A DNA stretch of 64,000 nt from Thalassospira lohafexi (lineage in GTDB: Bacteria > Pseudomonadota > Alphaproteobacteria > Rhodospirillales > Thalassospiraceae): NCBI RefSeq assembly GCF_002844275.1, contig NZ_NXGX01000003.1:561012-625011 (forward strand), written 5' to 3'. Positions 27,481 through 37,126 of the stretch are shown here, in pieces. The notes beneath the pieces were generated by a model. It was not told the DNA's origin, did not search any database, and saw only the letters and a program-made list of their open reading frames with translations. The translations under genes were made by a program, and so were the position numbers. Numbering within the stretch: the stretch's first letter is position 1; each line of letters begins with the position of its first letter.

Positions 27481-27591
27481 GTTTTCCGTAACTCCCTTGG
27501 TGCCAGAGCGAGGCAGCTTTTTCCCTGCGTCACGCCTATGCCGACATACCAAGCAATATGCTTGCCATTTGATGCCGGGTTCTAGCCGTCG

Positions 27592-29640
27592 TTATTCAGA
27601 CCGGCTGGCACGGAGTGTAAAGATGAATGTGGCGCCCGGATCACTGATCGGGCGGGTGGTATCAAGCCAGATTTTCCCGCCGTGCTGTTCGACAATTTTC
27701 CGACATAGCGAGAGGCCAAGCCCGGTTCCGGAAAATTCATCCTTATGCAGGCGCTGGAACAGACGGAAAATACGCTGGGCATGTTCGGGGTGAATGCCAA
27801 TGCCGTTGTCACGCACTGAAAAACGCCAGAAATCACCCGACGGCGTATCGGGTTCAACCGTAATGTCAATATGGGGCGGGACGCCCGGACGCCGGTACTT
27901 GATCGCGTTTGACACAAGGTTCTGGAACAGCCGCGAAAGACCAATGCGGTCACCCATCAGGCTGGGCAGTTCGTTATGGGTTATGGTGGCATGTTCCTGA
28001 CTGATGATTGTTTTAAGGTCTGCCTGTGCTTCGTTGAGGACCTGATTGCAGTCAACTGTGCTGAAATCTTCATTGGTGCCGGTTTTGGCGTATTCCAGAA
28101 GGTGGCTGATCAGCTTGTGCATCCGCTTTGCGCCATCAACCGCATAGTCGATATATTCGTCGGCTTCCTGATCAAGTGTACCGGCATAGCGTTTTTTCAA
28201 AAGCTGGGTATAGCTTGCGACCATGCGTAACGGTTGTTGCAAGTCATGTGATGCAACATAGGCAAACTGTTCGAGGTCCTCGTTGCTGCGTTTAAGCTGA
28301 TCAAGGGTGTCGCGCAGTTTGTTGGCATTTTCCACAAACTCGGTGACATCGCGCGCGCTGCTAAAGGTCATGCCGTCAAAGGGCCCGATGGCATGCCACG
28401 AAAGCCAGCGGATATTGTCGTTGCGATCCCGAAGGCGCAGGATCTGCTTTGTGTCACCCGAATCACGCTTTTCGGTAAGGGAGCGTGATGAGGCAAGGGC
28501 GATTTGCTGGTCTTCGGGCTCGAACAGTTTGAAAAATGGCTGGCCGATCAGATTATACAGACGTGTCCCGACCAGTTCTTCGAACGCAGGGCTAAACCCG
28601 TGCAAAATTCCATCGGTATCAACTGCAATTGATGGTTCGGGCGTGTGGCGCAAATAGGTTTCGAACGGATTGCAAAGTTCCTGCTGTGCAGCGGTTTCAA
28701 GCAATAGAACGGAAATAAAATCACGTTCGTTCTCAAGGTACCTATGCGCCATAAGATAGAAACGCTGGGTATGGTTGGCATCAATGCGAATATCGACCAT
28801 CGCGCCAATCCGCGCGTCCGGCCAGACATTGTCAATAAGCGGTCCGCGCAGTCTTGCCATTGAGGATGGCGTTAACCGGTCAAGGAATTCGGTTAGCAGC
28901 GGTTTGATGTTTTCATTCGACGGGCCAAGAATTTCGGGCCAGTTCATTTGTGTGACTAATTTCCCGTCAGCAGTATCGACCGGCCAGCTGATGACCGCAC
29001 AGCCACATTCCGACAGAGTGTTTTCCGTCTCGCTGAAATGTTCGGCCAAATGGGCGGCGCGCAAATGCTGGCGCTTAAGGCGTTGCCACAGCCAGATCGC
29101 CAACCCGCACAGGATGGTCATGGCCATGACAAACAAAAGCGCGTGCAAAATGATGGCCTGGCGCCAGTTTTCCATCAGTTTTGATCGCGGGGTATAGGCA
29201 ACCAGGATCCGATCAAGATCAGGCAGTTTGCTATAGGCCAGAATCATGACCTGTTGCCCATGGACGCACAGCAATGAATCGCGATCCGCAGGCTGCTTGA
29301 CAATGTATTCCGCCAGATCGCCAATCAGATGTGGCGGGATATATCCGCTGACCTGTTCAAGTTGACCATTTAACAGCCCCACCGTGACACCGGAATTGTC
29401 ATCAACGATTTTTTGCAGATCGACTGTGCTGTGTTGTAACAGCATCAACCCCAGTCGGTAGGCGGTTGCCTCAAGTTGGCTGCTGGCTTGGTCAACGGCG
29501 CTGTCATACAGCGTTTTCTGGATGAAGAAGAAGGAAAACAGCAGGACAAACACGCCGGTCATGGTCAAGAGCGCCAGCCTTTTGCGCAGCTTTGCCAAGC
29601 TGCGACGAGACAGGGTTTGCTCGATTGAGGTCATGAACAT
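27592..29640 (-). CDS. Membrane PAS sensor histidine kinase
   Basis: About 682 residues. TM1 (about 22-42) and TM2 (about 160-185) enclose a periplasmic sensor of about 115 residues without a recognisable family. A PAS domain follows (EPSIAVDTDGILHGFSPAFEELVGTRLYNLIGQPFFKLF, about 340-450), then HisKA with the phosphoacceptor His in YVASHDLQQPLRMVASYTQLL, and HATPase_c with N box (NLVSNAIKYRRP), G1 (DNGIGI), F box (IFRLFQRLH) and G2 (GTGLGLSLC). The DHF-type is like phytochrome-class kinases. No response regulator gene is adjacent. Start choice among GTG 29658, ATG 29640 and ATG 29634 is uncertain. Confidence 0.9.
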   Translation of the reverse strand: MFMTSIEQTLSRRSLAKLRKRLALLTMTGVFVLLFSFFFIQKTLYDSAVDQASSQLEATAYRLGLMLLQHSTVDLQKIVDDNSGVTVGLLNGQLEQVSGYIPPHLIGDLAEYIVKQPADRDSLLCVHGQQVMILAYSKLPDLDRILVAYTPRSKLMENWRQAIILHALLFVMAMTILCGLAIWLWQRLKRQHLRAAHLAEHFSETENTLSECGCAVISWPVDTADGKLVTQMNWPEILGPSNENIKPLLTEFLDRLTPSSMARLRGPLIDNVWPDARIGAMVDIRIDANHTQRFYLMAHRYLENERDFISVLLLETAAQQELCNPFETYLRHTPEPSIAVDTDGILHGFSPAFEELVGTRLYNLIGQPFFKLFEPEDQQIALASSRSLTEKRDSGDTKQILRLRDRNDNIRWLSWHAIGPFDGMTFSSARDVTEFVENANKLRDTLDQLKRSNEDLEQFAYVASHDLQQPLRMVASYTQLLKKRYAGTLDQEADEYIDYAVDGAKRMHKLISHLLEYAKTGTNEDFSTVDCNQVLNEAQADLKTIISQEHATITHNELPSLMGDRIGLSRLFQNLVSNAIKYRRPGVPPHIDITVEPDTPSGDFWRFSVRDNGIGIHPEHAQRIFRLFQRLHKDEFSGTGLGLSLCRKIVEQHGGKIWLDTTRPISDPGATFIFTLRASRSE

Positions 29641-30203
29641 GTTGGCAGGCGTTCCCACTCGGACTGTTTCGGCTCATCCTTGTTAGATGGGGTGAGCTCT
29701 GACTAAAACCTATGTTCTTTTTCTGCGGTTGAAAAGCGCGTAGATGGTCTAAATCTTATGTAACGACAAAGAAATTGCGTCTGCAAACAGGGATTTGATG
29801 AATGCGGTGGCACCTTTGACGCAATGACAGGTGGATCGCGATGATGTTCGGTCGTGATGGCATTGCAAAACACTGGTGGGCATTTGCAACACAACGCTTC
29901 TATTTGCAGGCAAAAACCCCTATAAACCCGCTGGTGATTGATCCGGGGAATTGTTTGTTCAATTTCCTGACTGCTTTGCGGATCACATATGGCGGGTTTT
30001 CCTGTAAGTGTCACATCGTTTAGGCGATGTGTTTCATCCCAGCGTCGCTGCCAGAACATGGTGTGCAGACCGGGATGGATGCTTTCGGCTGAACCTTGCG
30101 TGTGACGGGTTTCGCGACAGTCAGACAACGACAATCACAGCGTTTCGATATTGTTTTGCCCCTTGGCCGAATGCGAGCCAACTTTAGTGCCAGAAGCAGC
30201 CAT
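29641..30203. other. Divergent intergenic region between the sensor kinase and lepA
   Basis: About 560 bases without a supported gene. Open frames of 60 and 143 codons exist but have unlike-protein composition and no ribosome-binding sites. A hairpin CACATCG-TTTAGG-CGATGTG lies at 30012-30031 and could be a leader structure for lepA. The region must carry both promoters; I cannot place them with confidence. Confidence 0.4.
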
Positions 30204-32009
30204 ATGACCGACCTTAAGCATATTCGTAATTTTTCGATCATCGCACATATCGACCACGGTAAATCGACCCTGGCCGACCGTCTGATCCAGTTGACCGGCG
30301 GCCTGACCGACCGTGAAATGGCTGAGCAGGTTCTCGATTCGATGGATATCGAACGTGAACGTGGCATCACCATCAAATCACAGGCCGTGCGTCTTAAATA
30401 TACCGCCAAGGATGGGGTTGAATATACCCTCAACCTGATGGATACGCCCGGTCACGTCGACTTTGCCTATGAAGTGTCGCGCTCTCTTGCGGCTTGCGAA
30501 GGATCACTTCTGGTGGTGGATGCCGCACAGGGTGTCGAAGCCCAGACGCTGGCCAACGTTTATCAGGCAATTGAAAACAACCACGAAATCGTTCCGGTTC
30601 TGAACAAGGTTGATCTGCCTGCCGCAGAGCCAGACCGTGTCAAAGAACAGATCGAAGAAGTGATTGGCATTGATGCCAGTGACGCGGTGATGATTTCGGC
30701 CAAAACCGGCCTTGGTGTACCAGACGTGCTTGAAGCACTGGTAACCCGTCTTCCATCCCCGACCGGGGATGCGACCGCACCGCTTGAAGTTTTGCTGGTC
30801 GATAGCTGGTATGACGCCTATCTCGGTGTGATGATTTTGGTGCGGGTCAAGGAAGGCACGCTTAAGCGCGGCCAGAAGGTCCGTTTCATGAACGCCAAGG
30901 TCACCCACACCATTGACCGTGTCGGGGTGTTTACGCCAAAACCGATCGCGCTTGAAGAAATGGGCCCGGGCGAAGTCGGCTTTATCAACTGCGGTATGAA
31001 AACTGTTGCCGAATGCGAAGTCGGGGACACCATTACCGAGGACAAACGCCCGTGCGCCAAACCGCTGGCCGGTTTCAAACCGTCCATTCCGGTTGTGTTC
31101 TGTGGCATTTTCCCGGTCGACACCAGCGAATATGAAACCCTGCGTGACGCGCTTGAAAAGCTGCATCTCAATGACGCATCGTTCCAGTTCGAACCGGAAA
31201 ACTCGACCGCCCTTGGTCTTGGTTTCCGCTGTGGTTTCTTGGGGCTTTTGCATCTTGAGATCATTCAGGAACGCCTTGAACGTGAGTTCGAGCTTGATCT
31301 GATTACGACCGCACCGTCGGTGTCCTACAAGATCACCATGAGCAAGGGCGAAGAAATCCTGCTGCACAATCCGGCAGATTTCCCCGATGTCACCAAGATC
31401 GCCAAAATCGAAGAGCCATGGATCAAGGCATCGATCATGGTGCCCGACGATTATCTTGGCGGGATTTTGACATTGTGTACCGAACGCCGTGGTGTTCAGC
31501 TTGACCTGACCTATGTCGGGAACCGCGCAATGGTGGTCTATAAATTGCCGCTCAATGAAGTGGTGTTTGATTTCTATGACCGTCTGAAATCGATTTCGCG
31601 TGGCTATGCCAGCTTTGATTACGATATCGCCGGGTATGACGAAAGCGATCTGGTCAAGGTCTCCATTCTGGTCAACGAAGATCCGGTTGATGCGCTGGCA
31701 TTGATGGTTCACCGTTCGGCCGCAGAATACCGTGGCCGTGAGATTTGCAAACGTCTTAAGGATCTTATCCCGCGTCAGATGTTCAAAGTCGCCATTCAGG
31801 CCGCCATTGGCGGCCGGGTGATTGCCCGTGAAACCGTATCGGCAATGCGCAAAGACGTGACGGCAAAATGTTACGGCGGTGACGTGTCGCGTAAACGTAA
31901 ACTTCTGGAAAAGCAGAAAGCCGGTAAGAAAAAGATGCGTCAGTTCGGCAAGGTGGAAATTCCACAGTCGGCCTTTATCAATGCGCTTAAGATGGGCGAC
32001 GATAAATAG
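30204..32009 (+). CDS. lepA: Elongation factor 4 (LepA), back-translocating GTPase
   Basis: 601 residues. G1 to G4 are clear: [30 protein letters not shown] and NKVDLP. Domains II, III and V and the LepA-specific C-terminal domain follow ([35 protein letters not shown]). It acts on stalled or late-assembling ribosomes and stays membrane-associated in part. The ATG at 30204 ([19 protein letters not shown]) is the family start. A strong terminator follows. Confidence 0.97.
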   Translation: MTDLKHIRNFSIIAHIDHGKSTLADRLIQLTGGLTDREMAEQVLDSMDIERERGITIKSQAVRLKYTAKDGVEYTLNLMDTPGHVDFAYEVSRSLAACEGSLLVVDAAQGVEAQTLANVYQAIENNHEIVPVLNKVDLPAAEPDRVKEQIEEVIGIDASDAVMISAKTGLGVPDVLEALVTRLPSPTGDATAPLEVLLVDSWYDAYLGVMILVRVKEGTLKRGQKVRFMNAKVTHTIDRVGVFTPKPIALEEMGPGEVGFINCGMKTVAECEVGDTITEDKRPCAKPLAGFKPSIPVVFCGIFPVDTSEYETLRDALEKLHLNDASFQFEPENSTALGLGFRCGFLGLLHLEIIQERLEREFELDLITTAPSVSYKITMSKGEEILLHNPADFPDVTKIAKIEEPWIKASIMVPDDYLGGILTLCTERRGVQLDLTYVGNRAMVVYKLPLNEVVFDFYDRLKSISRGYASFDYDIAGYDESDLVKVSILVNEDPVDALALMVHRSAAEYRGREICKRLKDLIPRQMFKVAIQAAIGGRVIARETVSAMRKDVTAKCYGGDVSRKRKLLEKQKAGKKKMRQFGKVEIPQSAFINALKMGDDK

Positions 32010-32037
32010 GCGATTGCCGAAGTTTCGGTATCAAAAC

Positions 32038-32076
32038 AAAGGCTGCATCCCATTGGGGTTGCAGCCTTTTTTCTTT
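32038..32076 (+). terminator. Terminator after lepA
   Basis: AAAGGCTGCA (32038-32047) pairs with TGCAGCCTTT (32060-32069), followed by TTTTTC. Confidence 0.92.
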
Positions 32077-32146
32077 GCTGTTTTCAGAAGTACCTTCGCT
32101 GCGCTATGGATGATCCAACCACAACACATATCGCAGGAGCCGACCC

Positions 32147-32608
32147 ATGGAGCTTGACCGTCTGATCAAACAGGAAGAAGCACTGGTGTTTGACCGCTTT
32201 GACGAAGACATCGCATGGGCAATCGGTTCCAAACTGGTGGGGGTGGCACAGGCGCAAAACGCACCGGTCGCCATCAATATCCGCACCCCGGACCGCACCC
32301 TGTTTCACGCATCCCTTCCCGGTGCCAAACCGGCAAATGACGGCTGGGCGCAGCGTAAAAGCAATGTGACGTTACGCGAACATGAAAGTTCGATGCGGTT
32401 TGGCGTGACCCTGCAAACCAAGGGTAAAACGCTTGCCGATCATGGCCTTGATTTTGCTGAGTATGCCGATCACGGCGGCAGCTTCCCGATCCGGGTTTCC
32501 GGTGTTGGTGTCATCGGGGCGATTACGGTATCGGGGCTGGCCTCCGCCGAGGATCACGCAATGATTGTTGGCGTGCTTGCCGACTTCTTGAAGGTCGATG
32601 TGGTCTGA
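32147..32608 (+). CDS. UPF0303 / heme-degrading-domain family protein
   Basis: 153-residue single-domain protein matching the UPF0303 group of the DUF336/GlcG-like fold. LIKQEEALVFDRFDEDIAWAIG at the N terminus and ADHGGSFPIRVSGVGVIGAITVSGL at the C terminus are diagnostic. GGAGC precedes the ATG. Members are annotated as heme-degrading by homology to HbpS, but a conserved enzymatic role is not shown. The gene stands alone after lepA. Confidence 0.83.
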   Translation: MELDRLIKQEEALVFDRFDEDIAWAIGSKLVGVAQAQNAPVAINIRTPDRTLFHASLPGAKPANDGWAQRKSNVTLREHESSMRFGVTLQTKGKTLADHGLDFAEYADHGGSFPIRVSGVGVIGAITVSGLASAEDHAMIVGVLADFLKVDVV

Positions 32609-32657
32609 TCTGATCCTGATCCATGACCGGGCGATCCGACTGGATCAACGGGACGGT

Positions 32658-32930
32658 TTATTCTTCCAGGATCGCCTGCACCTTGCGCGAGACCCATTTC
32701 GAAATGATGGTCGAGCCGGCAACAAGCAGGCCGATGGCGACCGCTGTGCCAATGACAACCACAAAACTGCCCGCCGAACGGCCATACATCATCATTTCAA
32801 TTGCGGCCTGAAACGTCACCATCAACAACAAAGTTCCGAGCAGCAAGGTGCCTGACCCAAAAAGAATCAGCTTATGCATATTTGTAATGAAGCTCGGGTT
32901 CTTTTGGTCTTCCTGACGTTGTTCACTCAT
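32658..32930 (-). CDS. Small two-TM membrane protein of unknown function
   Basis: 90 residues: a polar N terminus (about 1-18), two hydrophobic helices (about 19-42 and 52-74) and a basic-then-acidic C terminus (KWVSRKVQAILEE). A strong AGGGGG ribosome-binding site lies just before the ATG, which supports translation. I recognise no family. Confidence 0.65.
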   Translation of the reverse strand: MSEQRQEDQKNPSFITNMHKLILFGSGTLLLGTLLLMVTFQAAIEMMMYGRSAGSFVVVIGTAVAIGLLVAGSTIISKWVSRKVQAILEE

Positions 32931-33072
32931 AAAGGCCCCCTTGATGGTGGTGTGTGCAGATTTCGACTGTCAGTGAAGTTTAGCAGCCTGACATGAATGC
33001 ACCCTAAGGGCCAGAGCCAAAAGCCCTTATTTTTGAAGTGTTTCAAGAGGTCAGGTTTAAGCAGGGGATGTT

Positions 33073-33480
33073 TTAGCTACCCTGATCGAAATGATCGATG
33101 TCGGGATCAATCACGGAAAATTCGGGCAGGGCTGTGCTGACCCAAAGGTGCTTTTTCGCCTTAAAACGGGTCGGGTCATCAAAGCTGCCAAGGCGTAGAT
33201 CGATGGTGTCAGCACTTTCGCGGCTCCACCATGTCAGGCTCGACCCGCATTTGGGACAAAATCCGCGATATTTACCCGGTGTGCTTTCGTAATCGGTCGG
33301 TGTGCCGTCCCATGTGACGGCATCGGTCCGAAAGCTGACAAAGGTTGAAACACCCGATCCACTATCCTTGCGGCACATGCCACAATGGCAGTGGTTGGCG
33401 CCAACCGGGTCGCCAGATGCAGAAAAACGCACCGCGCCACAGAGACAGCCACCAACATGGGTCGGGGTATTTGTGGTCAT
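33073..33480 (-). CDS. GFA/CENP-V family zinc protein
   Basis: 135 residues with the three zinc-binding clusters of the glutathione-dependent formaldehyde-activating (GFA) fold: GGCLCGAVRFSA, HCHCGMCRKDSGS and GFCPKCGSSL. Typical length for the single-domain family. Substrate is unproven; few members act in formaldehyde metabolism. It is 27 bases downstream of the ferredoxin-NADP reductase stop on the same strand and may share its transcript. Confidence 0.9.
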   Translation of the reverse strand: MTTNTPTHVGGCLCGAVRFSASGDPVGANHCHCGMCRKDSGSGVSTFVSFRTDAVTWDGTPTDYESTPGKYRGFCPKCGSSLTWWSRESADTIDLRLGSFDDPTRFKAKKHLWVSTALPEFSVIDPDIDHFDQGS

Positions 33481-33507
33481 GGTGCGCTTTCCTGAAATGC
33501 GTTTGGG

Positions 33508-34530
33508 TTATTCGTTCGGAACACCTGTGGTGGTCGAATATTCGAAATGGAATTCCTTGTCCGGGAACAGGTAGCTGCGCGCGGCATGGATCGCACTTGC
33601 CCCTTCGGCAAAGCCCGACAGGATCAGTTTTAATTTATGCTCGTAATGGGCGATATCGCCAATGGCAAAGATGCCCGGAACCGAGGTTTCCATGGTCGCC
33701 TGTGTCACACCGATATGGTTTTTATCGACATTCAGGCCCCAGTCGGCAATCGGTCCAAGTTCCATGGCAAGGCCAAAGAACGGCAAAAGGTGATCGGCTT
33801 CAAGTTCGCGTTCTTCGCCCTTAAGCGTTGCGACAACAACATGCGACAGCACACCGTTTTCACCGCGAAGGCCCTTGAGCTGATAGGGAATGACCATCTC
33901 GATCTTCCCGGCTTCGGCCAATGCTTGCAGTTTTGTACTGCTGTCTGGGGCTGCACGGAATTTCGGGCGACGGTGGACCACCATGACCTTTTCGGCAACA
34001 TCATGCAGCGACAATGCCCAATCAACCGCCGAATCCCCGCCGCCGGCAATCACAACCTTTTTGCCGGCAAAATCAGCGCGGCGTTTGACGTAATATTGAA
34101 CCCCGCCGGAATCCTCGTAATCGTCAAGACCATCCATCGGCGGCTTGTTCGGGCCAAACGCACCACAGCCTGCGGCAATGACAACCGCACCAGCGTCAAT
34201 TACCGTGCCGGTGCTGGTGGTCAGCGTAAAGCGGCCATCATCACGTTTTTCAAGTTTGGTGACCTGCTGACCCAAATGGTACGTCGGTTCAAACGGAGCA
34301 GCCTGCTTGGCAAGCTGATCAATCAGGTCCTGACCGGCGATCTGCGGGTGGGCCGGAATATCAAAGATCGGTTTTTCAGGATACAGCGCGCTGCACTGGC
34401 CGCCGACCATTCCAAGCGCATCAATCACATGGGATTTAAGCCCCAGCATACCGGCTTCGAAAACCGCAAAAAGCCCAACCGGGCCTGCGCCAATAATGGC
34501 AATATCTGTGCTGTTTGATGCGTCTGACAT
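33508..34530 (-). CDS. Ferredoxin/flavodoxin-NADP+ reductase, thioredoxin-reductase-like type
   Basis: 340 residues from the ATG at 34530. FAD site AIIGAGPVGLFAVFEAG, then GGQCSALYPEKPIFDIP, the signature that separates YumC-type FNRs from true thioredoxin reductases (no CxxC). The NADPH site is VVIAGGGDSAVDWALSL, and the FAD tail motif is GIFAIGDIAHY. Moves electrons between NADPH and ferredoxin or flavodoxin, as in other bacteria with this FNR class. Confidence 0.92.
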   Translation of the reverse strand: MSDASNSTDIAIIGAGPVGLFAVFEAGMLGLKSHVIDALGMVGGQCSALYPEKPIFDIPAHPQIAGQDLIDQLAKQAAPFEPTYHLGQQVTKLEKRDDGRFTLTTSTGTVIDAGAVVIAAGCGAFGPNKPPMDGLDDYEDSGGVQYYVKRRADFAGKKVVIAGGGDSAVDWALSLHDVAEKVMVVHRRPKFRAAPDSSTKLQALAEAGKIEMVIPYQLKGLRGENGVLSHVVVATLKGEERELEADHLLPFFGLAMELGPIADWGLNVDKNHIGVTQATMETSVPGIFAIGDIAHYEHKLKLILSGFAEGASAIHAARSYLFPDKEFHFEYSTTTGVPNE

Positions 34531-34770
34531 GTTTAATCCATCCAAATTAATCGGTACAGACCCTAAGCCCGGCGGTCTGCGGGAAAACTAACATGGGCGA
34601 AATAGCATTTGGGGCAGAATATCGCAATGTAAACCGGCCAAATTTGCCGCCACTGCCCGGTTTTGCTGTGACCTTTATCGCCACGTCGTAAAATCATTGC
34701 GAACGGGCGGCTTCACCCCCTACAAAAGGGGACCATACAACATCCTTTTGCCAATCGATAAACGGACATC

Positions 34771-35247
34771 ATGAGCAAGACAGTCGCTGTCAGTGATCAA
34801 AACGGGACCGAAGCCCTTGCCGCGCAGCTTGCATCCATCGCCAAGGCGGGGGATGTGATCTTGATGCATGGCACATTGGGCATGGGGAAAAGCGCGTTTT
34901 GCCGCGCCTTTGTCCGCGCAGTGGCCGGGAACCCGGATGAAGAAGTGCCAAGTCCGACCTTTACGCTGGTGCAGGTTTACGAGTTTGATCCCCTGCCGGT
35001 CTGGCATTTTGATCTTTATCGTTTGTCTGACGCGGAAGAAGTTCATGAACTTGATATCGAGGATGCCTTTGCCGATGCGGTCAGTCTGATCGAATGGCCT
35101 GACCGGTTGGATTATCTGACCCCGCAAAACCGGCTGGATATTCATATCGAACCCGGATCGAATGAGGATGCGCGCGTGTTTGTGCTTGAACCCCATGGCG
35201 CAGACTGGGAATCGCGGATTGCCAATATGACGGGGAAAACTCAATGA
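34771..35247 (+). CDS. tsaE: tRNA threonylcarbamoyladenosine biosynthesis ATPase TsaE
   Basis: 158 residues. The P-loop MHGTLGMGKSAFCRAF and the family motif SPTFTLVQVYE are present, followed by HFDLYRLSDAEEVHELDIEDAF and LIEWPDRL. TsaE drives the TsaBD complex that modifies A37 of tRNA; tsaD is at 13820. The stop overlaps the next start by 4 bases. First gene of a five-gene tightly coupled run to addA. Confidence 0.95.
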   Translation: MSKTVAVSDQNGTEALAAQLASIAKAGDVILMHGTLGMGKSAFCRAFVRAVAGNPDEEVPSPTFTLVQVYEFDPLPVWHFDLYRLSDAEEVHELDIEDAFADAVSLIEWPDRLDYLTPQNRLDIHIEPGSNEDARVFVLEPHGADWESRIANMTGKTQ

Positions 35248-36368
35248 CGGGCACGACAGTCGAACAGGGGCGGCGCAACGCAGATCGTCAGGATTTTCTC
35301 GGCGCCTGTGGCTGGCAGACGGCACAGGTCATGCCCTTGGTCGATGACGCGTCAGCGCGGAAATATTTTCGGCTTGAACGCAAACATGACACCGCCCTTT
35401 TGATGGATTTCCCGCCCAGTGCGATCCATGTTGACCCACACGGCATTTACGAAAACCCGGAACGTCCGGCATCGGTTGAGCCGGTGTTACAGACGACGGC
35501 CTTGTTTGAACGCGCCGGATGGCGGGTGCCAAAAATCCATGCGTCTGATGTGAAACGCGGGCTTGTCCTGATCGAAGATTTTGGTGATGTCACCTTTACC
35601 CGTGCACTTCAGTCGGGCGGGACGATGGATGGGGTTGGGCAGGATGGGCTTTATCTGCGTGCGGTGGATCAGCTGATTGGGCTGCATCGGTTTTGTGATG
35701 CTGGCGCAGTGGCCGATTGCGGATTGGTGACCTATGGGGCCGACAATTTCCGGCGCATGCTGACCAGTTTTAAAACCGATTATCTGCCATTGATCATTCC
35801 AGATGCGCAGAAGCGTGATGCGGCGATGGTCGATTTTGATCGATTGCTTGATGATGTCTTGCCGCTGTGCTGGCGGGTTGGGGATGCGATCATTCACCGC
35901 GATTATCATGTCGATAACCTGATGCTGGTCGAGAACGGCGATGGAGGGGATGATTGCGGGATCATTGATTTTCAGGACGCCGCCATTGCCCCACGTCCCT
36001 ATGATCTGGCGTCGCTTTTGCGCGATGTGCGCCACGACATCAGCCCGGATCTGGAAAGCCGGATGAAGCAATTCTATCTGGCGGCCTTCCCAAGTCTTGA
36101 TCATTCCGATTTCGAAACGGCTTATGTCGCCAATTCGATGGTGCGTAATTTCAGGATATTGGGCCGGTTTGGCTGGCTTGCGATCAAGGCCGGGAAAACG
36201 CGCTATTTCGATTTTATTCCGCGCTGCTGGGATCTTATTCTACGCGGGGCGGTCGATGGGTTGCCTGCCTTGCATCACTGGGTGGAAACCCACATTCCTT
36301 ATGATGCCCGTAAGGCTCCGAACATTAGCCTGAGCCCAACGCATTCAAACAAAAAGGCGCCTCAATGA
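35244..36368 (+). CDS. amgK: AmgK-type anomeric N-acetylmuramate/N-acetylglucosamine kinase
   Basis: 374-residue aminoglycoside-phosphotransferase-fold kinase. The catalytic loop HRDYHVDNLML and the metal-binding IIDFQDAAIAPRPYDLASLL fit the family, and the N-terminal DASARKYFRL is the AmgK-type nucleotide site. AmgK phosphorylates MurNAc at C1 so that MurU can make UDP-MurNAc without de novo synthesis. The murU gene overlaps it by 4 bases, which supports this over a general APH label. Confidence 0.87.
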   Translation: MTGTTVEQGRRNADRQDFLGACGWQTAQVMPLVDDASARKYFRLERKHDTALLMDFPPSAIHVDPHGIYENPERPASVEPVLQTTALFERAGWRVPKIHASDVKRGLVLIEDFGDVTFTRALQSGGTMDGVGQDGLYLRAVDQLIGLHRFCDAGAVADCGLVTYGADNFRRMLTSFKTDYLPLIIPDAQKRDAAMVDFDRLLDDVLPLCWRVGDAIIHRDYHVDNLMLVENGDGGDDCGIIDFQDAAIAPRPYDLASLLRDVRHDISPDLESRMKQFYLAAFPSLDHSDFETAYVANSMVRNFRILGRFGWLAIKAGKTRYFDFIPRCWDLILRGAVDGLPALHHWVETHIPYDARKAPNISLSPTHSNKKAPQ

Positions 36369-37126
36369 CCGGCAGCACACAGAAAGCACAGGCGATGGTA
36401 CTGGCGGCCGGTCTTGGCAAACGCATGCGCCCGATTACCGATACGATGCCAAAGCCCCTTGTGCCGGTTGCGGGCAAACCGATGCTTGATCATGTGCTCG
36501 ATAAACTTGCCGCTGCTGGCTTTGATCAGGCCGTGGTCAACAGTCACTATCTGGGTCAGATGATTGTTGATCATGTTGGAATGCGCAGCACACCCAAGGT
36601 TCTGACATCGCCGGAATCCGATTTGTTGGAAACCGGTGGCGGAGTGAAAAAGGCCCTGCCGATGCTTGATCGTGATCTGGTGCTGGTTGCCAATGCCGAT
36701 GTGTTCTGGACCGAAGGGGCCGAACCGCTTTTTGATCGGTTGATGGCGGCATTTGATCCCGAACATATGGATGCGTTGCTGGCGCTTTATCCGGTGTCGG
36801 GGGCGTTTGGTTATGACGGGGCGGGTGATTTCTTCTGGCAGGTTGACGGGCGGTTAAAACGACGTGGGGACGCGCCGTCGGCACCCTATTTCTTTACCGG
36901 CGTGCAGGTTTTATCGCCGCGTTTGTTTGAAAATACCCCCGATGGGTCCTTTTCGCTAAATGTTGTTTATGACAAGGCCCTTGCGGCCGGACGATGTTAT
37001 GGTCTGGTGCATGACGGGCGGCATTTCCATATCGGTACGCCAGACGCACTTGCCGAGGCCGAACCGATCATTGCGGGTGCATTGGAAGATGAACGGGCCA
37101 AACAGGCAACAGTCGGGGAGCTATAA
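36365..37126 (+). CDS. murU: N-acetylmuramate-1-phosphate uridylyltransferase MurU-like nucleotidyltransferase
   Basis: 253 residues. The nucleotide-binding start is AMVLAAGLGKRMRPITDTMPKPLVPVAGKPML with the LGKRMRP loop, then VVNSHYLGQMI and the metal Asp in VLVANADVFW. It matches MurU, which joins UTP and MurNAc-1-phosphate in the recycling shunt. Coupled to amgK and to addB (1-base overlap TAATG). A mannose-1-phosphate or glucose-1-phosphate specificity cannot be excluded by sequence alone, but context favours MurU. Confidence 0.87.
   Translation: MTGSTQKAQAMVLAAGLGKRMRPITDTMPKPLVPVAGKPMLDHVLDKLAAAGFDQAVVNSHYLGQMIVDHVGMRSTPKVLTSPESDLLETGGGVKKALPMLDRDLVLVANADVFWTEGAEPLFDRLMAAFDPEHMDALLALYPVSGAFGYDGAGDFFWQVDGRLKRRGDAPSAPYFFTGVQVLSPRLFENTPDGSFSLNVVYDKALAAGRCYGLVHDGRHFHIGTPDALAEAEPIIAGALEDERAKQATVGEL

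Noticed and set aside
29703..30134. 143-codon open frame on the minus strand between the kinase and lepA
   Set aside because: No ribosome-binding site, unlike-protein composition rich in His, Cys and Arg, and no recognisable motif.
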